A stretch of DNA of 49,140 bases from an uncultured Bacteroidota bacterium. GTDB lineage: Bacteria; Bacteroidota; Bacteroidia; Bacteroidales; UBA12481. Made by a program: the position numbers and the translations under genes. The notes beneath the pieces are model-generated. The model did no database searches. It saw nothing but the letters and a program-made list of their open reading frames with translations, and was not told the origin of the DNA. The stretch lies in contig CAINOB010000114.1 in assembly GCA_903851365.1 (NCBI GenBank), positions 1 through 49,140 on the forward strand, read 5' to 3'. Each line of letters begins with the position of its first letter. Position 1 is the first letter of the stretch. Positions 14,262 to 22,257 of this stretch are shown here, in pieces.

Positions 14262-16553
14262 TTAATCAATCTTCGGTAACTCGTAAATACAAAGACCATC
14301 ACTAAAACCAATATACATTTTGCCATTAAAAAAAACAGGATAAGTAACAGGGTTTCCTTCAAATTTAACAGAATACACTTTGGAACCAGTTCCTCCGTCG
14401 ACAGCATTTAATGTGGTGCTCTGGAGACTGTGTGTCTTATCGATGGTACCTGTAAGAAAGAACAATTTCCCGTCGTGGAGAATTGGATTATTATTGGTAC
14501 TCCCCATAATTCTTCCAAATTTATGCCTCCATTGAATCTCTCCTACGGTGCTCAGTTTAACAATCTCGTCAGAGTCGGAAAGAAATTGACTTATGGGAAT
14601 AAATAATGCCTTGTCATCTGACCATATCTTTGATTCAGGACCCATCACCGACATATATGTTTTCCATACCTTCTTACCGGTTTTGCAATCGACAGCTATA
14701 ATATAAGGACCAATAACCACATCAGTCAAATGAATTAAAACTGAATTGTCCGAAACAGAACATTGCCATAGATTTCCGAAAGATTTAAACTCCCAAAGCT
14801 TTTCGCCCGAATTGGAATTAAAAGCCATTAATACAGGCTGTTGTATTCTCACTTCCTCTTCGACTTTTCCAGTTTGACGAATCTTTGCTGGATAATTGAT
14901 TGGACAAAAAAGTGACCCGTCTTTAAAGTTAATTTTTCCATAACCCACTCCTTTTTCAATATGAATCCAATTATTCAATCCATTGCTTGCATTCATTGAG
15001 AAAAGAGTATCCTGATTAGAAGTATAGAGGGTCTCTCCATCAGCGATACTAAACACCAGACTAAATGGTCCCTTTCTTTGCCATACCTTCGTGCCATTCG
15101 CCTTATTTAATCCAACCAGGTTATTCTTAACCTGACAAATTACTACATCATGAGTTACTTGAATACCTTTATATGGTACAAATTCTTCATTTGCTTGATA
15201 AGTCCAGATTGTATCAAGATCAGGAAGTCTTAAAGCAAAGAGTTGTCTTGACTTAAAGTCTGAAAAATAAATAACACTGTCTTCGATTAGGAAGGCAGGT
15301 CCACCTATAATTAGCTTTTCCTTCGGAGGCAATTTGATTTTCCCAAGGAGCTTTGGCATGATTATAATGGAACTCTCAACTTTTCCTATAATAATTTTAA
15401 CTTTTGAAGGCTCAATACTTTTTGAAATATTACCACCCGCTAGTCTTAATGGAGTTTCATTATCATCCTTTAAGCATCTGACTGATACACCATAGGCTCT
15501 ATTAAGCCAGGCAGCCCTTTCAATATCATAAGTCTGGTTGTAAAAATATCTCTCAAAAGCAGTGTAATCCTGATTGAAAAATTTTGGATTTCTATCCAAT
15601 AATGCACTATCAGAGGCGGTCCAGAAACCAGTGTTATAGCCGAGATTTTCAAAATTTTTCCAAGGGAAATATTGTGCAAATATCCGCCGGCCTCCAGAGG
15701 GTATTATATTAAACCCCGAACTATTGTCGCCATTGCCTTCCTGAAACCATCCGGATGACGATTTTAAATATTTCCCCACCGGCACATAATCTTTTGATTG
15801 TGGATAATAGCTTTCATAAGCAGACCGTGTATCTTCCATAACATCCGCCAGTGAATCGGACATTCCCAAACTCTTCTCCAATGTTTTCCACTCCCCATCG
15901 GTCGGCAGATGCCAGCCGGGAGGGCAAATGCCCTGATGCTTTTCGGAATTACCGTTCCAGGGCTGTTCTAGATATTTGGTATCGATATCCATAGCCATCG
16001 CCCAGTCATACAGGCAACCATATTTCTGATAATTGTCGGTTGCCTTGGCTTCGGCAACGTCCTCGCCATCATAATCATACACCCAGATGCCGTCTTCCTG
16101 CTTTTTCGGCGGATTCACATGCGGCATGTACGCCAGGTTTTCGGCCATCCAGATCTGGCTGCCGATTTTTACCCAGCGATATTTATGGCCGTCGCGGGGA
16201 TCAATAAAGGTGTTGGCATCCTTCAGTTTGGCGATGCGACCGCGGGCAAGCTCGGCGAGATCAGACTGGTCTGGGTATTTTTCGATAACATCGGAATAAT
16301 AGCCAATGGCCTTGTCGGAGCCTTTCTTTTCATACGTCAAACCAATATGATAAAGGCATTTAGCAGCAAGAATGCGGTCGCTCTTGTTGACTTTAAACAG
16401 GTCCTGATAGATATTCAGGGCTTTGTCGAGGTCGCCGGTCACCTCCTCCGCCACCACGCCTTCGTAAAAGCGGGTATTGGCAATGGATTCCTGAGCCGTA
16501 ACATCCCACGTTTCCAGCATCAGGAAAACGAGTAAAATGGTTATGTTTTTCAT
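14262..16553 (-). CDS. Secreted TPR-FISUMP protein with C-terminal PQQ-like beta-propeller (cassette 3 output)
   Basis: This 763-residue protein has a signal peptide at 1-20 and a TPR-like pair at about 25-110 (EEVTGDLDKALNIYQDLF, then AIGYYSDVIEKYPDQ). One long FISUMP domain covers about 118-365, with GSQIWMAENLAYMP, CPPGWHLPTDGEW, FNIIPSGGRR and VSVRCLKD. PQQ-like repeats run from about 395 to 763, for example LVGLNKANGTKVWQR, LMAFNSNSGEKLWEF and IIAVDCKTGKKVWK. It is a paralogue of the cassette 2 output; the FISUMP part carries an extra loop of about 30 residues. It has the clearest control region of the set, with a three-site TTCACA array and a -7-like box upstream, and its own terminator. 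Confidence 0.9.
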   Translation of the reverse strand: MKNITILLVFLMLETWDVTAQESIANTRFYEGVVAEEVTGDLDKALNIYQDLFKVNKSDRILAAKCLYHIGLTYEKKGSDKAIGYYSDVIEKYPDQSDLAELARGRIAKLKDANTFIDPRDGHKYRWVKIGSQIWMAENLAYMPHVNPPKKQEDGIWVYDYDGEDVAEAKATDNYQKYGCLYDWAMAMDIDTKYLEQPWNGNSEKHQGICPPGWHLPTDGEWKTLEKSLGMSDSLADVMEDTRSAYESYYPQSKDYVPVGKYLKSSSGWFQEGNGDNSSGFNIIPSGGRRIFAQYFPWKNFENLGYNTGFWTASDSALLDRNPKFFNQDYTAFERYFYNQTYDIERAAWLNRAYGVSVRCLKDDNETPLRLAGGNISKSIEPSKVKIIIGKVESSIIIMPKLLGKIKLPPKEKLIIGGPAFLIEDSVIYFSDFKSRQLFALRLPDLDTIWTYQANEEFVPYKGIQVTHDVVICQVKNNLVGLNKANGTKVWQRKGPFSLVFSIADGETLYTSNQDTLFSMNASNGLNNWIHIEKGVGYGKINFKDGSLFCPINYPAKIRQTGKVEEEVRIQQPVLMAFNSNSGEKLWEFKSFGNLWQCSVSDNSVLIHLTDVVIGPYIIAVDCKTGKKVWKTYMSVMGPESKIWSDDKALFIPISQFLSDSDEIVKLSTVGEIQWRHKFGRIMGSTNNNPILHDGKLFFLTGTIDKTHSLQSTTLNAVDGGTGSKVYSVKFEGNPVTYPVFFNGKMYIGFSDGLCIYELPKID

Positions 16554-16569
16554 AGCGTTGATTTTACTC

Positions 16570-16635
16570 TAAAATTATCACCGCCTGCCGACCCGGGTTT
16601 GAAGCCCGTGTGAACCTTTGTGAAACATTTGTGAA
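16570..16635 (-). promoter_or_regulatory. FISUMP gene 3 promoter: TTCACA array plus -7-like box
   Basis: TGTGAA occurs on the plus strand at 16609, 16619 and 16630, spaced 10 and 11 bp; on the coding strand these are three TTCACA half-sites. Downstream at 16570-16577 the coding strand reads TAATTTTA, one base from TAnnTTTG. The array would therefore sit roughly 40-65 bases before the transcription start, the usual place for a class of PhoB-like activators. The start codon is at 16553. Confidence 0.55.
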
Positions 16636-16639
16636 TGCA

Positions 16640-17326
16640 TCAAATCGATACAAATTTATATCCCACCCCCCGCATGCACTTGATCCAGCTCTGTTCCTCA
16701 CTGTCGCCCATCTTACGGCGCAGCTTGGCAATATGGGCATCCACGGTGCGCGATGTCACATAAACATCCTTCCCCCACACCTCTGTCAACAGCCTGTCGC
16801 GGGTAATCACCTCGCCCGGATGCAGCATAAGTATTCTCAAAATCTCAAACTCGATGGCAGTGAGCACAATTTCTTCTCCATTGTTCTGAAAACGGTATTT
16901 ACCGGTATCCATCTGATAGGGCCCGGCCTTGATTACCTGATTGAACGACTTCTGATCAACTTGCATAGTACGTCGGAGAACTGCTTTTATCCGTGCCCTT
17001 AATTCGTGGGAGTGGAAGGGTTTGGTTATGTAATCATCGGCCCCCAGCTCCAATCCGATCACCTTGTCGAAATCCTGACTCTTGGCGGTGAGCATAATAA
17101 TTGGTGTACCGATATTTTTCCGGCGCAGCTCCTTGCAAACATCCAGACCATCCATCCCGGGCAGCATCAGGTCGAGCAAAATCAGATCGAGACCGGGTTT
17201 CATTGCCTTTTCCAATCCAGATAGGCCATTCACGGCAATTTCAACTTCATAGCCCTCGGCCCGAAGGTCGTCTTCCAATCCCATTCGAATGGCGCGGTCG
17301 TCTTCAATGATCAGAATCTTTATCAT
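16640..17326 (-). CDS. OmpR/PhoB-family response regulator (cassette 3)
   Basis: This 228-residue protein has a receiver with IIEDDRAIR, phospho-acceptor Asp52 (LILLDLMLPGMDG), LTAKSQD and TKPFHSHELRAR. A winged helix follows, with recognition helix SRTVDAHIAKLRRK and a C-terminal CMRGVGYKF. The ATG at 17326 is chosen because MIKILIIEDD starts there, leaving a 23-base overlap with the kinase gene like that in cassette 1. It and the cassette 2 regulator share nearly the same recognition helix and so probably read similar sites. The TTCACA array begins 5 bases after its stop. Confidence 0.95.
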   Translation of the reverse strand: MIKILIIEDDRAIRMGLEDDLRAEGYEVEIAVNGLSGLEKAMKPGLDLILLDLMLPGMDGLDVCKELRRKNIGTPIIMLTAKSQDFDKVIGLELGADDYITKPFHSHELRARIKAVLRRTMQVDQKSFNQVIKAGPYQMDTGKYRFQNNGEEIVLTAIEFEILRILMLHPGEVITRDRLLTEVWGKDVYVTSRTVDAHIAKLRRKMGDSEEQSWIKCMRGVGYKFVSI

Positions 17327-19355
17327 GATATTGGCTTTGGTCGATCGGTAAATGCACTGTAAAAACACTTCCCTTCCCTATTTCACTCTCCACATGAATC
17401 TGGCCGTGATGGGCCTCCACTATCCGTTTCACGATGGTCAGACCGATGCCGCTCCCCTTGATTCCCTCCGTCCGCAGCCTGTCGCCCCGGTAAAAACGCT
17501 CAAAAATCCTTGGCAATTCCTTCTCCGGAATCCCTAACCCAAAATCCCTCACACCCACCACCACAAACCCAACTTCTTCCTTATTTCTTTTATCTTCCAC
17601 CTTTCCTTCCTGCCTTTCTGCCTTTCTGCCCTCTTGCCCTAAGTATAAGAAAATCTCTATCCTTCTGCTCCCTCCTGAGTACTTATACGCATTATCTATC
17701 AGATTATAAAACACCTGCAACATGGCATCCTTATCGATATACAACATCGGCGGCTTAATCTTAGCCTCATATACCAGCTCAAAATCCGTCTCGGTAATCC
17801 GGCTGCGGTAGAGCCGTATCAGGTCGGTAAGGAGGGCATCTGGATTATGCCATTCGAACCGGTAGTTCTTTATATCTTCCTCTATCTTAGAGAAATCCAG
17901 TATATTCTCGATCAGGTGCCCCAGATGGTCGCACTGCTCCAGCATCGATTGCAGGTACTCTTCTTTTCTTGGCTCCGAACTGATCCTTTTCAGGTACATA
18001 ATCTCGGTCATGTGCCGGATAGACGTGAGCGGTGTCTTGAATTCATGCGACACATTGGAGATGAAATCGGATTTCATCTTGCTCAGCTTCATCTCCTGAT
18101 TTAACGTATACATCATGAAAACGAGTCCTGCAATCATCAGAAGTGTAATAAAGGCAAAAACGAAAACGAACAGGCCCTGACTGGTGCCGACCAGAATTTG
18201 CCAGCCGGATTGAGGTTTTGGCGAGATCGAAATTTTCCAGGGTGGATAATTTACCGGAAAGGTCACCTCCAACGGAGCCACCGTAGTATCAGCTGGCATT
18301 GGAAAGAGGTATTGGCCATACTCTGTCAGGATATTCCAGTGATAAGCGTTTTCGTTATCCAGCTCTTTAAAAATTGCCGGTAAGCGAAATTGTGCAAACG
18401 CTTTCAGATCGATAACCTTTCCAATCTGCATCCCCGATGGTTGATTTTCCTGGATGAAAAGAGCCGGAAACTTTTCAGAATCCAGATATTTTCGCTTGCC
18501 AGATTCACCATTGAAAAGACTCCCGCTGTTCTCAATTATGCCGATGAGGAAATCTGTTTTCGCCTTCTCATTCCGGAGATGAGACATTAAACTACTGTCG
18601 GGTTGTGGGTTGCATCTAGAAATATTCTGGCTGAGAAATTCAAAATACGACCGTTCAAAAGCTACTGTTGGTTTTAAAAGAAAAAGAACCAGCCTGTTCG
18701 CCCACGCTTCAGCAGCCTTTCCATTGCCAGTTTCACCGTTTATCCTGATAAGCTCAGTCATAGCCAAAGCCGATGCCGGCAGATGATCGCCAATGACGGT
18801 ATTACCGTAATTTTCAGCGATTCTTTGATATATCGCGACGGCGCTATCTTTTTGATTTTTCTGATAATATATTCTGGCCAAACCGTTGAGCGCCTTTACT
18901 GCCAGTATGCTATCGGCACTTTCACGAAAAACCCGATAGTAAAGATCCGATGCTTTTGCCAGGTCTTTATCCCTGAATTCGCAGTCGGTTGCCTGTTTAA
19001 ATATATCAGACTCCGGTTCAGGCGGCGGTGTTTTCAGGTAACCATCGGGAAAATAAATCAGGTGATTATGGATAAGCTGCGGGGTTTGACCGGTTTGTCT
19101 GGAGAATATGAGAAAAGATAGAGAATCGGGCAAATTTGTGGTTTCAATATCCAGCCGGCGAAAGAAATCCTGTGCCAGTATCTGAATTTCGTTGCGGGTT
19201 TGCTTTTCACGTAACGCCTGATCATTCCGGATTCCCCTGAAAGCAAGGAAACCAAGGATCAGTCCGGGGAGTACAACCCCCAGCGAATAATAGAGAATAA
19301 TTCTTTTGCGTTTAGACTCGGGATAGGTTCTTTTCACTTTACCGGTTTGGGCCAT
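17304..19355 (-). CDS. Sensor histidine kinase with periplasmic TPR-like domain and a repeat insertion in the ATPase domain (cassette 3)
   Basis: This 683-residue protein has transmembrane segment 1 at about 16-36. The periplasmic part has TPR-like helices (LAKASDLYYRVF, LNGLARIYYQKNQKDSAVAIY). Transmembrane segment 2 is at about 390-415. His437 lies in NVSHEFKTPLTSIRH, and the HATPase has NLIDNAYKYS, DFGLGI and GSGIGLTIV. Between the strand after the N-box and the G1 motif it carries about 22 extra residues, rich in Glu, Lys, Arg, Gln and Gly, that kinases 1 and 2 lack; they are encoded by a short tandem repeat (17573-17639). The frame is intact. Whether it still hydrolyses ATP normally is open, since the loop may simply protrude. 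Confidence 0.93.
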   Translation of the reverse strand: MAQTGKVKRTYPESKRKRIILYYSLGVVLPGLILGFLAFRGIRNDQALREKQTRNEIQILAQDFFRRLDIETTNLPDSLSFLIFSRQTGQTPQLIHNHLIYFPDGYLKTPPPEPESDIFKQATDCEFRDKDLAKASDLYYRVFRESADSILAVKALNGLARIYYQKNQKDSAVAIYQRIAENYGNTVIGDHLPASALAMTELIRINGETGNGKAAEAWANRLVLFLLKPTVAFERSYFEFLSQNISRCNPQPDSSLMSHLRNEKAKTDFLIGIIENSGSLFNGESGKRKYLDSEKFPALFIQENQPSGMQIGKVIDLKAFAQFRLPAIFKELDNENAYHWNILTEYGQYLFPMPADTTVAPLEVTFPVNYPPWKISISPKPQSGWQILVGTSQGLFVFVFAFITLLMIAGLVFMMYTLNQEMKLSKMKSDFISNVSHEFKTPLTSIRHMTEIMYLKRISSEPRKEEYLQSMLEQCDHLGHLIENILDFSKIEEDIKNYRFEWHNPDALLTDLIRLYRSRITETDFELVYEAKIKPPMLYIDKDAMLQVFYNLIDNAYKYSGGSRRIEIFLYLGQEGRKAERQEGKVEDKRNKEEVGFVVVGVRDFGLGIPEKELPRIFERFYRGDRLRTEGIKGSGIGLTIVKRIVEAHHGQIHVESEIGKGSVFTVHLPIDQSQYHDKDSDH
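17573..17639. repeat. Short tandem repeat inserted in frame in kinase 3
   Basis: The coding strand contains GGGCAGAAAGGCAGAAAGGC followed by AGGAAGG, an 8-base unit GGCAGAAA, then purine-rich GGTGGAAGATAAAAG. It resembles the intergenic purine tracts in composition and drift. It encodes about 22 residues missing from the paralogous kinases. Confidence 0.75.
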
Positions 19356-19410
19356 TTGCAGTAAAGATCAGAATTCTACGTCATTGATTTGTCAACGCAA
19401 ATTGCTGAAT

Positions 19411-19427
19411 TGTGAAAATTGTGTGAA
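19411..19427 (-). promoter_or_regulatory. TTCACA direct repeat upstream of kinase 3
   Basis: TGTGAA occurs at 19411-19416 and 19422-19427 on the plus strand, 11 bp apart. On the coding strand this is TTCACACAATT followed by TTCACAATTC, 56-72 bp upstream of the ATG at 19355. Confidence 0.55.
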
Positions 19428-19448
19428 ACCCTGAAACCCTGAAACCCT
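19425..19448. repeat. Three tandem GAAACCCT units
   Basis: GAAACCCT is repeated three times exactly. It starts inside the second TGTGAA half-site of kinase 3 and ends in the stop codon of the GH51 gene. Confidence 0.85.
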
Positions 19449-20994
19449 ATTGCAGCTCCAGCACCATCACCGACTTCGAAGGAAGGGTGATCTGCAACGT
19501 GGAAGGTCCGGTCTTTTTGAAATTTTTAAAGTCGGCAGGCTTTACCACATCAGGCTTATCGAAGGAATTAAAAGAATTATATTCAGGGGCGGTAAGCACA
19601 CTGGCTGACCTCACCTTGTCAAACATTTTCCCCACCAATTCAACGGAAAGTGTGACTTCCTTATCCGGATTCAGGTTAGAAACTGATACATGAATATTAC
19701 CATTTTTATCCTGCGAAACGGAACTGCTTAGGGCGGGTATCTTTTTGCCATCCATCTCATAATCTTCGGATATCAACTGGCTTGATAACAATTTTGCATC
19801 CTGATGGACATTGAACATTTTAAAAACATAATAGGTTGGTGTAAGAACCATCTTATTGCCTTCGGTGAGAATTACAGACTGTAAAACATTGATTGTCTGA
19901 GCTATATTTGCCATTTTAACACGATCGGCATGGTTATTAAAAACATTTAAGGTAACCGATGCAATCAGGGCATCGCGGATTGAATTCTGCTGAAAAAGGA
20001 AGCCTGGCTCAGTTCCGGGCTCAACATCAGTCCAGATACCCCACTCATCAACCATTAATCCAACCTGCTTTTTAGGATCATATTTATCCATGATGGCACT
20101 GTGTTTTTCCACCAGATCATTGATTTTCAATGCATTTTGCAGGCCTGAGAAATAATACTTCTTCTCAAAACCAGTCGCAGGTGATTTATCGCCCCACCCC
20201 TGTCCTGCGATGGTATAATAGTGGAGTGAAAGTCCACTTATGCCGCCGGGTCTTTGTTTCATAACCACATCAGTCCAGTTATAGTCAGCACCATTGGCAC
20301 CGCAACCGATTTGCTGCAACTTCCACTGGCCATAAATACCAGCCATTTCAGAATAATTGCGAAGCAGATTCACATAATAATCAGGTGTCATTCCACCGCC
20401 ACATCCCCAGCTTTCGTTCCCGATACCCATATACTTGACATTCCATGGCTTTTCTCTTCCATTCTGCCTGCGTAGGTTGGCCATCGGAACGTCCTTGTCG
20501 GAATTCATATATTCAATCCATTGGGTCATCTCAACTACTGACCCACTGCCCACATTAGCAGATATATAAGGATCGCAACCCAGCATCTCGCATAGATTTA
20601 AAAATTCGTTGGTTCCGAAAGTGTTGTTTTCAACCACCCCACCCCAATGATAATTCATCATTTTCGCGCGCTTATTCTCGGGTCCAATACCATCCATCCA
20701 ATGATAAGTATCTGCAAAGCAGCCACCTGGCCAGCGCAATACTGGAATCTTCATATCCTTGAGCGCATTGATAATATCGGTTCGGTAACCATTGATGTTA
20801 GGAATCTTTGAATCTTTTCCTACCCAGATGCCATCGTAAATGCAACGTCCGAGATGCTCGGCAAAATGGCCGTATATATTCTTGTTTATAACCACATTAC
20901 CAGATGTGGCATCTACAATCAGCTTGTTGCTTTCCTGTGCATTGATTCCGGTTACAATCAGAAAAAAGCAGAGAAGGGAATAGATTCGTTTCAT
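19447..20994 (-). CDS. Secreted GH51 alpha-L-arabinofuranosidase
   Basis: This 515-residue protein has a signal peptide at 1-19 (ending VTGINAQ). The GH51 catalytic barrel carries the acid/base Glu194 in MGIGNESWGCGG and the nucleophile Glu317 in LMVDEWGIW. Other family blocks are IYGHFAEHLGRCIYDG, VLRWPGGCFADTYHW and LSLHYYT. A C-terminal beta-sandwich ends in LPSKSVMVLELQ. Enzymes of this family release terminal arabinofuranose from arabinan, arabinoxylan or arabinogalactan side chains; the signal peptide places it in the periplasm or outside. It lies 29 bases downstream of the MFS gene on the same strand, so the two are probably co-transcribed for uptake and use of pentose-containing glycans. 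Confidence 0.95.
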   Translation of the reverse strand: MKRIYSLLCFFLIVTGINAQESNKLIVDATSGNVVINKNIYGHFAEHLGRCIYDGIWVGKDSKIPNINGYRTDIINALKDMKIPVLRWPGGCFADTYHWMDGIGPENKRAKMMNYHWGGVVENNTFGTNEFLNLCEMLGCDPYISANVGSGSVVEMTQWIEYMNSDKDVPMANLRRQNGREKPWNVKYMGIGNESWGCGGGMTPDYYVNLLRNYSEMAGIYGQWKLQQIGCGANGADYNWTDVVMKQRPGGISGLSLHYYTIAGQGWGDKSPATGFEKKYYFSGLQNALKINDLVEKHSAIMDKYDPKKQVGLMVDEWGIWTDVEPGTEPGFLFQQNSIRDALIASVTLNVFNNHADRVKMANIAQTINVLQSVILTEGNKMVLTPTYYVFKMFNVHQDAKLLSSQLISEDYEMDGKKIPALSSSVSQDKNGNIHVSVSNLNPDKEVTLSVELVGKMFDKVRSASVLTAPEYNSFNSFDKPDVVKPADFKNFKKTGPSTLQITLPSKSVMVLELQ

Positions 20995-21023
20995 GGCCTG
21001 ATGAATTAGTGTAATATTTACAA

Positions 21024-22205
21024 TTATTCAAATTTAGCAAATTTCTGATAGTGCGGTAAGCTGACAATCAGAAAAAACAACAAACCTGCCATTGCCAGGA
21101 TGGCCGCGGCATTATATGTCCAGGATAATCCTAATGATTGGGAAAGGACACCCGTCAAAACAGATCCCAGTCCCATGCCCAGATCAAGTCCGGTAAGAAA
21201 AGTTGAGTTAGCTGCCCCGCGCCGGTCAGGCTCCACCACATTATTAGCCATAGTCTGCATCGTTGGAAAAATGACGCCAAAACCAACGCCGATCAGAAAG
21301 CCCGAAAGGAGAAAAAAGTTTAATACAGGTGCATGGGATAGCAGAAGCAGCCCTCCGGAAACCGAGATTATTCCCAAAACCGAAATGAGAGTAGGACCAT
21401 ATCTATCAAATAGTTTTCCTGAGAAAACCCTGGTAAGCGCGGTACCAACAGCCATAATGGTAAAAAACCAGCCGGTATAGGAGTTTAAATTTATCTCCTT
21501 GGCATACAGAGTAATAAAAGTCATTACCCCGCCATAAGCAGCAGCCACAATCAGCATATTTAAAGCTACTGGAACTGATCTTTTAGCGATAAGCATTTTC
21601 AAACTGAAAACCGGATTATCCGGATATTTAAAAACCGGATATTTTATCAGGAAGGACATCAGTATACCCAGGGAAGATACCACTGCAGCCACCAGAAACA
21701 ATGCAGTAAAATGATCGTGTCCCATGACTTTCAACCCAATAACCGGCCCGATAGACATGGCAACAGTAAATGACAAAGCAAAGTAACTGATTCCCCGTCC
21801 ACGCTTTTCGGCTGGCACCAGGTCGACAACCAGCGTAAATCCTGCCGTTGTTGAAGCTCCCCAGTTTAATCCGTGAATAAAGCGAACGATAAGCAAAGAA
21901 ATTAATGCCCCGGCTAAAGGATAAAACAGGAATAACAATGAAAAAAGGATTATACCAATCAGAAAAATCCACTTACGGCCATAAGTATCAAGTGCATAAC
22001 CCGATATGGGGCGTACCAGTAAAGCTGCAAGCGTGTAGGTTCCGATTATCAGCCCCACCTCAAGTTTACCTGCCTTAAGAACCTCTTGCAGATAAACAGG
22101 TAAAGTTGGCATCAAAAAGTAAAACGCTGTAGAGATCAGGAATACCGACAGAGTCAGGTAGATAAAATCTCTCGAAAACAATGATGAATTTGCTTTTTGA
22201 GTCAT
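21024..22205 (-). CDS. Major facilitator superfamily transporter
   Basis: This 393-residue protein has about 12 hydrophobic segments in two bundles. The family signature after segment 2 is visible as RPISGYALDTYGRKW, and its weaker counterpart in the second half as RVFSGKLFDRYGP. The size and the motif LVVDLVPAEKRGRGISYF fit the drug/sugar-efflux-like MFS branch annotated as arabinose or multidrug transporters. It is encoded immediately before the GH51 gene on the same strand, which makes a sugar substrate reasonable but not proven. It diverges from the GH29 gene across a 52-base gap. Confidence 0.88.
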   Translation of the reverse strand: MTQKANSSLFSRDFIYLTLSVFLISTAFYFLMPTLPVYLQEVLKAGKLEVGLIIGTYTLAALLVRPISGYALDTYGRKWIFLIGIILFSLLFLFYPLAGALISLLIVRFIHGLNWGASTTAGFTLVVDLVPAEKRGRGISYFALSFTVAMSIGPVIGLKVMGHDHFTALFLVAAVVSSLGILMSFLIKYPVFKYPDNPVFSLKMLIAKRSVPVALNMLIVAAAYGGVMTFITLYAKEINLNSYTGWFFTIMAVGTALTRVFSGKLFDRYGPTLISVLGIISVSGGLLLLSHAPVLNFFLLSGFLIGVGFGVIFPTMQTMANNVVEPDRRGAANSTFLTGLDLGMGLGSVLTGVLSQSLGLSWTYNAAAILAMAGLLFFLIVSLPHYQKFAKFE

Positions 22206-22221
22206 AGTGCAAATAAATGGC

Positions 22222-22229
22222 TAAATTTG
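22222..22229 (+). promoter_or_regulatory. Bacteroidota promoter of the GH29 gene
   Basis: TAAATTTG matches the TAnnTTTG -7 consensus, 28 bases upstream of the ATG at 22258. A TTTG -33 candidate lies at 22196-22199, separated by 22 bases, slightly long against the usual 19-21. Confidence 0.45.
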
Positions 22230-22257
22230 GATAAAATCGATAAATAAACACTCTGCT

